Shown: positions 8,942 to 16,801, counted from the first letter of the stretch. The stretch: 19,144 nucleotides of DNA from Gracilaria vermiculophylla (GCA_019155205.2 JAHNZQ020000308.1:1948423-1967566); one strand, 5' to 3'. A program made the numbers and translations. Notes: generated by a model from the sequence alone, not told the origin.

Positions 8942-10036
8942 ATGGGATCTGGCGAAGCGTGGTCGGAGCTGGAAGTAGTGTGGTGTTGTGAAGCGTACAC
9001 ACGCGCGTCGGAGGTAAAGTAGGGGACCGACTCAACAAAAGCGGACTTCCATCCCTGGATTGGCGAAGAATGGGACGCCATAGTGAAGGATGTGAGAGAG
9101 GCTGGTGAGCGGAGCGGAACGAAGCCAGTTTTGCCGCCGCATTGCACATCTTGCAAAGCCGATGCAGTTTTACAAATGTGTCGCAAGGTTAAACGCAAAT
9201 GTTTACGTTTTGAAGGGTTAGTCATGTAGGTTAACTCAATGCGCCTCACCGGCAAGCCATCTGATTCGAATGTTGAGCGTGTCTCGGCGGCTCTGTACAA
9301 TGCTCAATCTGCATTTGCTAGGGCAGAGGAAAGGCGGAATGCTTATAACTACATCGGCAACGTACATTCTGTCGAAAAAACTGGAGGAGAGTGTAAGTTC
9401 ATCAAAGCCTTATACTACTTAAGAACTACAAAAGGCTTCAGGATGTTGCAAGCGTCCACAGCAAGCACCAATCACAGTGCCGTACTAAGTACTAATAGCA
9501 GCAATGGAGACCAAGACAGCAATGTAGTTGCCAAGGCCATCGACGACGAGAAGAACGTACAGACTCCAGACAAAGGCGATGCCGATGTGATATTAAATAG
9601 TGAAGCTATGCATAGCTTACTTCAAAATGAACGCGCAACTGGTGTGAAAGCTCTAAAACTAGCCGATAGATCGTTAAATATTGCGGAGGCCATGAGTTGG
9701 GGGGCTTGAGGGATTGACAAACTTGCAGAGGCCTCACGGAAGCATGTGAAACTATTCGAAGAAGCTCTAGAAGTGGACAAGCTGCGGGAGGGAGCGGAAG
9801 ATTTCCGTGTCAGCGATTTCTTTTTTCAAATGGAGGGAACTGAACCTGCAACGCGCAACGAGTTTTTGCGTGTGGCGCAAGCAGAGATGCTTGAAGAGTT
9901 CTCGAAGCACGGAAGATCTTGAAATGGTGACAACGTTGATGTGCTTGCATCACCTGCAGTGGTTATTAATAGCGAGGACGCAGCGAGCCACGGCGTTAGC
10001 AGTGAAGATAAAAACGATGTCTCAAAAGGCTGCTAG
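8942..10036 (+). pseudogene. Myb/NAM-like Harbinger accessory protein 2, one frame with four stops
   Basis: A single reading frame of about 364 codons runs from ATG 8942 (MGSGEAWSELEVVWCCEAY) to TAG 10034, broken only by TAG 9020, TAG 9226, TGA 9707 and TGA 9920, with no frameshift. The W-S-x-x-E...W...A-Y start is the SANT/trihelix pattern, followed by W-I-G-E-E-W-D-A-I. The block VERVSAALYNAQSAFARAEE near 9265 and GGECKFIKALYYLRTTKGF near 9385 match the family's V-x-x-A-L-x-x-Y...F-K-F...W-x-x-L/L-x-x-x-P-K-W region. The C-terminal part (FEEALEVDKLREGAEDFR, RVAQAEMLEEFSKH) is helical and charged, as usual for these proteins. The start at 8942 was chosen over the upstream open frame because the domain begins directly after it. 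It is convergent with transposase 1, its likely partner. Confidence 0.62.
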
Positions 10037-10254
10037 ATGTAGAAATGTTGTATGAGGCATTCCTCCATACTATAATTGTGCATTTATTATGTGCAGTCTC
10101 GTCCTTTAACGGACCATAGATATCTGATAAGCGCATTTCGTAAACGTTGGTCCTCAGACGGGGACTTGATTTCCTCACTTGCCTTTGAAGTCTGCACGGC
10201 ATAAATAGCACTCGCTTGCGGGACAAGAGGTGTCACTACGAGGTCTGTTTTGTC

Positions 10255-11610
10255 TTAGCTACCGGCAAATGTGTGCGACATCCCACGCGCTCCGTCGGAG
10301 GCGTAGCTGTCTCGACGACTTTCTACTACCATATTGTATATGATGACACAATACTGCGCAATCGTAGGCATTTTTCCAGATGCCTAGAGTTCGGATGCCG
10401 TTCAAAGTATACGGAAGCGTCTAAATAGTACACCAAAAAATCTTTCGACGCTCTTGCGTACGCTCTCTTGAATCTTGCAATTGTTTCGTTAGTCTTCCGT
10501 TTTTGGATCACTGAGAGACTGCATGCACACCTTTCATAGAGGATAGATACTATTAGTGATGTAGTACTAAGACGAAATTTTCTCTCGGGCTACCATGTAT
10601 GATGGAAACACAGGAGGAAAGGTACCAGAAAGTAGCGTATTGAAGTGAGTACTTACGTGAAGAATGTTCAGATCGTTAAAGGCACCCGGAAAGCCAATTT
10701 GATACTGCCAGACCCAGAGGCTTAAGTCACAAATGGACTCCATTCGAAAACATGTTTTTCCCTCTTTTCCGACTTGTGAACATTGATGACATTTAGGGGC
10801 GTTTTTCCAAACCCAACCCGAGCAATTAACCGCGCCAATACATCCAGGCCATCCAGCTCTTCAAAATTTCTTTTCTACTCTGTGTAGGTCAAGCTCGCTC
10901 GGCTCTCTGAGATAAATGTTACCAAAACACTTTAGGACAGTGTTACAAAAGTCTATGAGACATAAAGATGCCGTTGTCTCGGAAACTTCGAACTTATCGT
11001 CTGCGAGGTCCGCAGGAAATGCGTAAGCCATACTACATAAATCTACTATGAACTTCAAAATAGAAATGATTTCGAGCTTACCGGTAGCATCAGCGCGCAT
11101 GCCCTTGGCAAGATAATCGGAGTTTGCCATAACTGTTTCAAACAGACGATTGAAGAAAACTCTAGGCATTCGGAAGCGCCTTTCAAATTCCATCTCGGTC
11201 ACTCTTAGACCGCAGTGATTGAGACCTCCGGGCCCACTTTCGTTATCGCGAGAGGAGAATGTGAAATATAAGCGCTCGTGGCTCTCGCTGTACAGGCGAT
11301 CCCTATTTCGGGACTTTCTTTTGGCTGAGCTACCCCACGGCTTTCCTTGAACGTCAATGTTGAAGTCCGTGGCGGCTAAAGCGCCTGTTTTGTGCCACAG
11401 CGCCATTGCAAGGGCCCCATCCATGTTAGCTTCCGTTATTTCGGGAAATAATGCTGACAGTTTGGGCTGCTGGGCGCTCATTCTGAGAATAACAAGAGAA
11501 GAAGGTGATAATTGGTACCTGCTGCTTTTCCCGTTTAGTGCATGAAGACGGGCTTGATGGAGACTTGTGGCAGGATGTTCTTCCATTGGAATGTAGAGTG
11601 TCGAGAACAT
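10255..11610 (-). pseudogene. PIF/Harbinger transposase 1 (DDE_4), full length with six internal stops
   Basis: Cut-and-paste DDE transposase of the Plant_tran/DDE_4 family. One uninterrupted minus-strand register of 451 codons runs from 11610 to TAA at 10255-10257, with premature stops at 10861, 10567, 10534, 10489, 10402 and 10384 (low coordinate) and no frameshift. Hallmarks in order: FERRFRMPRVFFNRLFE, DATGKLEIISILKFI, FPADLADDKFEVSETTA (HTH-like N-terminal region), GWPGCIGAVNC, WVWKNAP, FNDLNIL, YYITNSIYP, VRKSVERFFGVLFRRFRIL, CVIIYNMVVE. The family's first catalytic Asp is Asn here (10825-10827); the second Asp (10672-10674) and Glu (10444-10446) remain. The true start may be the Met near 11481 (MSAQQPK), which follows a pyrimidine-rich stretch ending in cag. 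Confidence 0.88.
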
Positions 11611-11642
11611 TGGTTGGGGGTTTCTAAATCCAATCGAATGGA

Positions 11643-11984
11643 TTGGAATTATTGCTGTCCAGCAACGCCAGGTTTATCACCAGTCCAGGTGTAATCATTG
11701 AAAGCCTCGTTCGTTATGGATTGAAACGCGAGTTTGTACACCAGTGGAGATGCTCTAAAGATGAAGAATATATACAGAAAAATATAGAGCAGCTACTGAG
11801 TATAAAGGAATCCTTTGGGGTAGATTTAGCCAAAGGATATCCTTCATTTACAAACTTCGGTTCTGGCCACGATGGTGCGCTTGCATTATCCTATAGTTCA
11901 AATACCCGCTACGCCCAGACTCGAGAAGGGTATTGTTTATGGCTTTGGAACATCTTTGCACACCAAAAAGTGGTTACATCATGA
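11643..11984 (+). CDS. Unrecognised ORF, 113 codons
   Basis: An open frame with no family I recognise. Visible features are a mixed helical sequence (LVRYGLKREFVHQW, IEQLLSIKESFGVDL) and a Gly/Ser stretch (NFGSGHDGALALSY); there is no signal peptide, transmembrane segment or catalytic motif. Its start overlaps the proposed right end of the inner Harbinger element, so the first few codons are suspect. It lies between the inner element and the 3' end of transposase 2, hence inside the putative outer element. It could be a decayed captured gene, part of the outer element, or a chance ORF. Confidence 0.25.
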   Translation: MELLLSSNARFITSPGVIIESLVRYGLKREFVHQWRCSKDEEYIQKNIEQLLSIKESFGVDLAKGYPSFTNFGSGHDGALALSYSSNTRYAQTREGYCLWLWNIFAHQKVVTS

Positions 11985-12364
11985 TTACCTGCGTGTTTTG
12001 ATGTCTACAAATACGTTGGCATGTTCCATTTTGCGGGGCTGAAGCGGAGCATTGGCAGAAACTTACGATTAGAGTTGTTTGCTTGGCATGGGCAGAGTGC
12101 CGTGCGTGAAGAAGATCTATAACGAAGTAGAAACGCGGCGGGCATGCCGTCCCAAGTCTTATCGTATCCAATCGATGCAGAAGTTATGGCAAGTGACCCA
12201 AGGGTTAACTCTAGTGGCCATCGGTACGATATACGTCAGAGCCGCCGCTCGAATGGGCACAAAGCAAATACAGCGGGAACGCTTTCAACTAATCTACTCT
12301 GAGAGGTTCCCTTTACTCCTATAAACTAAAATGGTAGAACTAAATAAAACTTTGTTAACTTCCT
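11985..12364. other. Region without a supported gene
   Basis: About 380 bp precede the 3' end of transposase 2. Short open stretches exist on both strands, for example one running through KRSIGRNLRLELFAWHG near 12025, but none has a recognisable domain or is long enough to call. The last 50 bases before 12365 are AT-rich (aaataaaactttgttaac). Confidence 0.4.
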
Positions 12365-13569
12365 CTATATGCGTTCCCTGTCTTCTAGATATTTAACCCG
12401 GTCCTTGCGTAGATAACTGAATTCAAGGGATGACGTCAAGATGCTCTCTTTTATGACAAGTGCTTTTATGTCCAATCTGCCATTCACCATAACTGTCGCC
12501 TCTGGTTCTTCTTCTTGTGGAATTCTTTCTTCTCTTCTTCCATGTAGACGAGTAGTCTCCTCATCATAAACCTATGTGATGATGTTTGCTCCCTGTGCTT
12601 CAGTTTGCAAATCCTCAGCTAAAAGCCCCTCTCGATTCATTCAAACCAACATACTGTGTAGTATTACACAGACATTACTTAACGTGACCACATTCATCGT
12701 ATACCACAGAAAGGATTCTTTCTGAATACCTGAAACCTTGCCTGTAGAACACCAAATGCTCTCTCTATGTCCTTTTTCAATGCTTCTCGGACTTTTGTAT
12801 ACAGCGTCTCGTTCCTGTTTGCCGGAAAATGAACTGGACGCAGAAACATTGTTCATCGAGGATATACCTCACCAACAAGAAAATATCCCAGGCACTTGAT
12901 TGGCGCATGCCAATGCAATCTGTAGTTAGTAGGAAGGTTTATATCATACATACCGTTCAAGATCGAATTGAATAAAGGTGATACTTCTAATAACGTTTTG
13001 TCCATGTTAGTGCCGCACCTACCCGCGAACAAATACCAGACGCAAAGATCTCTATCCATCCACGCTTCAACAGCAGCTGTGGCCAGCTTTCGCTCCTTTG
13101 CATTGTGATACGGTCCTTTCAGTGAACCAGGGCAGTCCTTCCACGTTATTTTGCACCCATCAATACATCCAATGCATCCTTTGAAGCCTTTTTAAATATA
13201 CCTGTCCGAGATCTCCAGGAGTTTGCTTTTTTTGGTAGTCTGTTGAAATATCTCTCCCCGTAAAGCTGTAGAATAGAAGAACAAAAATGGCAAAAGTACG
13301 TCCTGATGGTCTCTGCACCTATTCGACACCCATCATCTAGATCATCCAACGATCAGGCAGTTCCTAGAATTCGTAGACAGGCTAAAATCTTTATTTGGGG
13401 AAGAATCCCTTTCCTCCCAGCTGCGTGCTTCTGTTGTTTCCATATCTGTGAGAAAAAAGAAGTTAGGTCTTCTACAAGCTTCAAGAAAATAATTCTTGGA
13501 ATTCGAAAATGACGTCTGATGGAACGCAAGGAGTAGATAGGGCTCGATCCAAGGTAGTCGCTCGTCCAA
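12365..13569 (-). pseudogene. PIF/Harbinger transposase 2 (DDE_4), frameshifted with intact DDE residues
   Basis: A second DDE_4/Plant_tran transposase, distinct from transposase 1. N-terminal segment 13569-13342 (SWEERDSSPNKDFSL), then an internal deletion and shift to LDDGCRIGAETIRTYF and FCSSILQLYGERYFNRLP (13349-13190), where the family has its long N-terminal helical region. The main catalytic frame follows (about 13190-12735): GFKGCIGCIDG, ITWKDCPGSL, LFAGRCGTNMDKTLL, SPLFNSILNGMYDINLP, LGYFLVGEVYPR, a TGA at 12853, ETLYTKVREALKKDIERAFG. A last shift gives SFLWYTMNVVTLSN and CVILHSMLV and a tail ending at TAG 12365. The catalytic Asp (13159-13161), Asp (13000-13002) and Glu (12763-12765) are all present, spaced 53 and 79 codons, close to transposase 1 (51 and 76). 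Confidence 0.87.
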
Positions 13570-13929
13570 GTGCTTTGTCCACGTTCAATATTTTTGGAAC
13601 CTGGTGTTTAACCTTTCGATTTGATTAAGTTCGTTTGTGAGTAACTGAAGTTGCTCCTAGAGCTGCAGCAACTGCGACTGTTCGATTTCGCATGTATAGA
13701 TGCGTTAAGTTGCTACGTTGGCGAATCATAACTGAAAAGGACAGTAACTGCGAGACTGACGAAAAAAGGTCAAGTAGAGTCGAAGCGATCAAGCACACCT
13801 CAATTGAGCTGATCGATCGAGCGGGCTTGTATTCAGAGTCGTGCACGAGCGATATATAGCACTCGTCTGATAGACTAGTAGGCTTGCGCATGAATTGGGG
13901 TGCTAAATTGAGTGTTATTTTCAAGATGC
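13570..13929. other. Right junction zone, Harbinger block to gypsy 2 integrase
   Basis: No supported gene. An open frame on the minus strand (13625-13924) has no family features. The inverted partner of the left junction, gtgctaaat, lies at 13900-13908. Integrase-like sequence resumes at about 13930. Confidence 0.4.
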
Positions 13930-15103
13930 CTGTCTTTTTCTGAGAGCACTGGTAGACTTGCTCAAGCGCTTTGTGAAGAATGTCAATTCAACAAAGAGTC
14001 AAGAACTATACGCGGTGGAATGCTCCAGCCACGTAATGTACCACAACTTTGTGGAGACGTGGTCTCCATGGTTTTTCTTTCCGAATTTTTGTCAGCTCAT
14101 AAGGGAAACGACTGAGTGCTGGTCGTGGTTGAGAAGCTTTCGAAAAGAGCCATTTTCATTCCCGCGAAGAAAACTCTCAATTCGATTGAAGCAGTTCAGT
14201 TTCTCTTCGATCACGTTTCATCCCAGCACGGTATACCAAAAACAGTCATCCTCGACCGAGACAAGCAGTTTACCTCACATTATTTTAAAGATATCACCAA
14301 AATGATCATGGTGAATCTGAATATGGCGTCCAAAGGTCATCCAGAGACGGATAGGAAATCTGAAAACATGATCAGAATTTTCTCGGCAATGATCAGAAGC
14401 ACAGTGCAGAAATATTCTGCTGAATGGGACAATATGCTAACTTAAGTAAAATTTCATTACAACGCTTCCACCAACAAAAATAAAGGATTAGCTCCATTCG
14501 AAGTGGACATTTGTCGTATTTCAGATTCCAAACAATCGATGAAGATTTACAAGAAAGGCACCGTTTTTCCAGCAGCCATAGACTACTTGGAGAGACGTCA
14601 GGTATTTAATAAAGTTGCTAAGGACAATTTGACTAATGCTATTGCACGATAGACATTTTATGCGAACAAGAAACGGAAACAAGTTGGTTTCAAAGTAAGG
14701 GATTTGGAGTAATTGAAAGTCGATAGCACTAGTGCAGAGCGAAGATCAGGTGTGGCTAGGAAATGGCAGCCATGATTCATGGCACCATTTACAGTCAAAA
14801 ATTTAATGCGTCCAGTAACTTATAAGACTGAGTTACCGCCAGTCATGTAAAAAGCACATAATGTGTTTTACCTTTCTCATTTATGCAGATTTGATCGAAG
14901 GAAGGGGGACAAAAATTCGCTTGCTGTTGTGATTGATGCGCTTGGCACCGTACAGCAACAGAAGATTGCAATGCTCAACATACGAAAACAAAAACGAAAA
15001 AGACAGTGTTTTGTACCGTTTGGAAGGAGATACAGACAAAGAAGCAATATGAATGAACAAGAATGAGATAAAACACTGTTCTGAACTTGTTAAGAAGTTC
15101 TAA
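13930..15103 (+). pseudogene. Integrase and chromodomain remnant of element 2 Pol
   Basis: Integrase inserts the cDNA; the chromodomain steers integration to chromatin. The register (codons starting at 13912 plus multiples of 3) holds the second half of the zinc finger (ALCEECQFNK), GDVVSMVFLSEFL, LVVVEKLSKRAIFIPAKKT, HGIPKTVILDRDKQFTS, HPETDRKSENMIRIF, GLAPFEVDICR, FYANKKRKQVGFKVRDLE, PVTYKTELPP and HNVFYLSHL. The first catalytic Asp is Val (14071-14073). The second Asp (14254-14256) and the Glu (14362-14364) keep exact DD35E spacing. Stops occur at 14113, 14443 and later. After a shift near 15000 a chromodomain end is readable: YRLEGDTDKEAI, TGA at 15050 where Trp is expected, NKNEIKHCSELVKKF, and TAA at 15101. 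The first half of the HHCC finger is missing. Confidence 0.85.
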
Positions 15104-15126
15104 AACATGTCGCGGATAACAAATTA

Positions 15127-15140
15127 TAAGAGAGGGTGAA
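15127..15140 (+). other. Polypurine tract of element 2
   Basis: The purine-rich ataagagagggtgaa stretch directly abuts the TG of the right LTR. It is the expected plus-strand primer of reverse transcription and supports the LTR boundary at 15141. Confidence 0.65.
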
Positions 15141-15358
15141 TGTAATAGAATTACGACCGCTCCAAAAGTTATAGAATTACGACCGCTCCGAATTGAGATA
15201 GAACAAACAGTCGAGAATGTTTGCAACTGATTCAAAGATTCAAGGGTTGTCAATAGCTTTATAAGAACCCAGCCCCAGAAGCCTCCATGTAGAAAAGGGA
15301 AAAGTCTCGAGGATTTGTAGTGAGTTAAAAGAGTCAGTAAGAGTCAGCTACCCTTACA
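15141..15358 (+). repeat. 3' LTR of gypsy element 2
   Basis: 218 bp from tgtaatag to cttaca, with short inverted ends (tgtaa/ttaca). It matches the left LTR (4029-4219) but is 26-27 bp longer because its first part is duplicated. It is followed at once by ccggc, the target-site duplication. Point differences from the left copy are spread along the whole length, so the insertion is not recent. Confidence 0.9.
15145..15196 (+). repeat. 26-bp tandem duplication at the start of the right LTR
   Basis: The unit atagaattacgaccgctcc plus seven bases occurs at 15145-15170 and again from 15171. The left LTR has only one copy. The duplication therefore arose after insertion or during the last reverse transcription, by strand slippage. 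Confidence 0.85.
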
Positions 15359-15363
15359 CCGGC
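15359..15363 (+). repeat. Target-site duplication CCGGC, right copy
   Basis: Identical to 4024-4028 and directly adjacent to the CA end of the right LTR. Dropping one copy together with element 2 restores the codon phase of element 1. Confidence 0.9.
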
Positions 15364-16560
15364 ATCCAAACTGGTTGCATTTCCGGAGAACACGGTGCAT
15401 CCAAATGCCCAACCACAGCAGCCGTCCCCTAATGGAACTCCAGTCCGGTTTGTTCCGAATTTCTAACGCATTGTGGCGCCGTTAGATAGCCTCTTGGAGA
15501 AAGATCAGCCGACACAATTAGCTATCCTGACGGACGAAAAGTTTGAAGCCTTTAACGCGTTGAAAAGGAGGCTAATAGAGCCCCTCATCTTGGTAATTTT
15601 AAAGGTGCACAGCTGAATGGTGCTGGAAACAGACGCCTATAAATATCAGGTCGGGTGTGCCCTCCTACAGTAACAACCTGAAGGTGGACTTCAACCTATA
15701 GGATACTGGAGTCGCAACCTTTCACCGACGGAACAGAATTATTACATCTCGGAGCGCGAATTTCTAGCTATCGTATGGGCGGGTAGGTTTTTACGCCTGT
15801 GCCTTGAAGCGCGCGTTTCACCTTAGAGACAGACCACGCACCAATAAAGAAGAAACTGTCCTTGACGGATGCTTGCGGTCGCCTGGAAAGTTGGAGGCTA
15901 CGCCTTCTGGAGTTCTAATTTGACATCGTCCATCGTAGTGGCATAAAATACCAGGCAGCGGACGCACTGTCGTGAATCCCCACCGAGAGGGAAGTCGAAA
16001 CACCTTTGGAGGACGCAAGTACGTGTCTAGTAATCCAGGACGCCTAAAGGGAAGAAGGATCGGATGCAGAATGCTTGGAATGCTTTGAACCTGAAGGCAC
16101 GTTTAGCGGGCTCCTTGAGGTGATGGCCCTTGTTGGGGAGGAGAAAGAAGTTTTCCCCATCTTTGAAGTGGGGTTCCTGAAAGAGAAGAGTACAGACGCG
16201 TACTACCAGGAGTGCCTCACCACTGTGAGAAGACTAACATCGCCTTTCGGTGTTGAGCAAAACGGCGTACTGGTACGCTCCGCTTTCCATGGCGGTGCTC
16301 TCATAAAGGTGGTCCCCACGAGCCTACCCGCGAAGATGCTGTATCTTTCGCACTATCTTCGCCTTGCCGGGCACCCCCGTAGATCACACATGTATTTCAC
16401 CGTAAGGAGGGATTCGTATTGGCCGAATATGGCTAATGACGCCCTACAAACGGTGACGGATTCCACTAGTGCGCCACCGCTAGAAGGAATATCCGTAGAC
16501 ACCGGACGCCGCTCACTCTGTTTCCGTCTTCAAGACCTTTGGAGTTCGTGGCCATAGACA
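15364..16560 (+). pseudogene. Gag end and Pol remnant of gypsy element 1 (RT end, RNase H, integrase finger)
   Basis: It continues the Gag frame from 4028 (PASKLVAFPENTV). At about 15446 it jumps straight to RFVPNF, stop, RIVAPLDSLLEKD, the RT connection region, so protease and the RT palm are deleted. RNase H follows: VLETDAYKYQVGCALLQ, PIGYWSRNLSPTEQNYYI, SEREFLAIVWA, and after a shift TDHAPIKKKLSLTD and FDIVHRSGIKYQAADALS near 15921-15975. The open stretch 16075-16557 holds the integrase finger (LSHYLRLAGHPRRSHMY, SYWPNMANDAL), but the two Cys are not in place. In another frame PLEFVAIDI near 16536-16562 gives the first integrase Asp (16557-16559), after which the core is lost. The layout fits a second gypsy lineage, distinct from element 2. 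Confidence 0.8.
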
Positions 16561-16788
16561 TTGACAGCAGATGAGGTTTGGTCAAGAAGAGCTAGGAACA
16601 CAAAAACGCCTCAAAGGAGGATGCATAAGCCGGCTGTCGGTATGCCGCGCGGGAATGGAAAAATACGAAGAAATGCCTGAAGAAAAGAATTTGTCACATC
16701 GCAGGAGGCCGCTCTGGCATCAGAACCGTAAGAAGCCGCTCAAGCACCGGGCTGTGGAAAGATGCTCCTTGAGGAAATGGTGCAATTT
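16561..16788 (+). pseudogene. Pol C-terminal remnant of element 1
   Basis: Between the truncated integrase and the purine tract lie about 230 bp of basic, low-complexity coding-like sequence (an open stretch 16571-16843 overlaps it). No Asp/Glu core motif of integrase and no chromodomain was recognised. It is probably the tail of Pol left after deletion of the integrase core. The reading frame is uncertain. Confidence 0.4.
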
Positions 16789-16799
16789 AGGAAAGGGGG
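16789..16799 (+). other. Polypurine tract of element 1
   Basis: aggaaaggggg lies two bases before the TG of LTR C. It is the best purine tract among the three forward LTR copies and marks LTR C as a genuine 3' LTR. Confidence 0.8.
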
Positions 16800-16801
16800 T
16801 A

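Larger units (their letters stand above)
8483..11651. mobile_element. Putative inner PIF/Harbinger element (tentative ends)
   Basis: It would hold Myb2 (8942-10036, plus) and transposase 1 (10255-11610, minus), which converge with a 218-bp gap. It sits between the end of Myb1 and sequence belonging to the outer element. Candidate imperfect terminal inverted repeats are ccaatgcaaattgtttgg from 8484 (continuing with atttggaac) and, reversed, ccaatccattcgattgg (continuing with atttagaaac) ending at about 11650. A second related palindromic block lies at 8532-8557 (ccaatccaaacatttggatt). A target-site duplication could not be confirmed, so the ends may be off by tens of bases. Confidence 0.42.
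7091..13908. mobile_element. Putative outer PIF/Harbinger element (tentative ends)
   Basis: It interrupts element 2 between RNase H and integrase and would contain Myb1 (7316-8560, plus) at one end and transposase 2 (12365-13569, minus) at the other, facing each other. The ends are proposed from a 9-bp inverted repeat (atttagcac / gtgctaaat) with weak similarity continuing inward (atgagcgca versus atgcgca). The expected 3-bp duplication is not clean: tta on the left, taa on the right. The presence of Harbinger genes is well supported; these exact ends are not. Confidence 0.4.
4029..15358 (+). mobile_element. Ty3/Gypsy element 2 (chromovirus type), inserted in element 1
   Basis: It is bounded by short LTRs (4029-4219 and 15141-15358) and a perfect CCGGC duplication. 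The gene order gag, protease, RT, RNase H, integrase is that of Ty3/Gypsy, and a chromodomain-like C-terminus places it with chromoviruses. Between RNase H and integrase roughly 7 kb of Harbinger-type sequence is inserted. All coding parts are broken, and active-site residues are altered in protease, RT and integrase. Without the Harbinger block the element would be about 4.5 kb, short for the family because parts of RT and the RH-IN linker are lost. Confidence 0.88.

Noticed and set aside
8911..9300. 129-codon minus-strand ORF
   Set aside because: Antisense to the Myb2 pseudogene, whose plus frame is coherent for 364 codons.
13625..13924. 99-codon minus-strand ORF upstream of transposase 2
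   Set aside because: Considered as an N-terminal extension of transposase 2, but the register and composition do not support it, and it runs into the junction zone.
4029..15358. Fungal-type RIP as the cause of the many stops
   Set aside because: Several stops fit C-to-T or G-to-A changes, but others do not and indels are frequent. No dinucleotide counting was possible, so ordinary decay is the simpler view.
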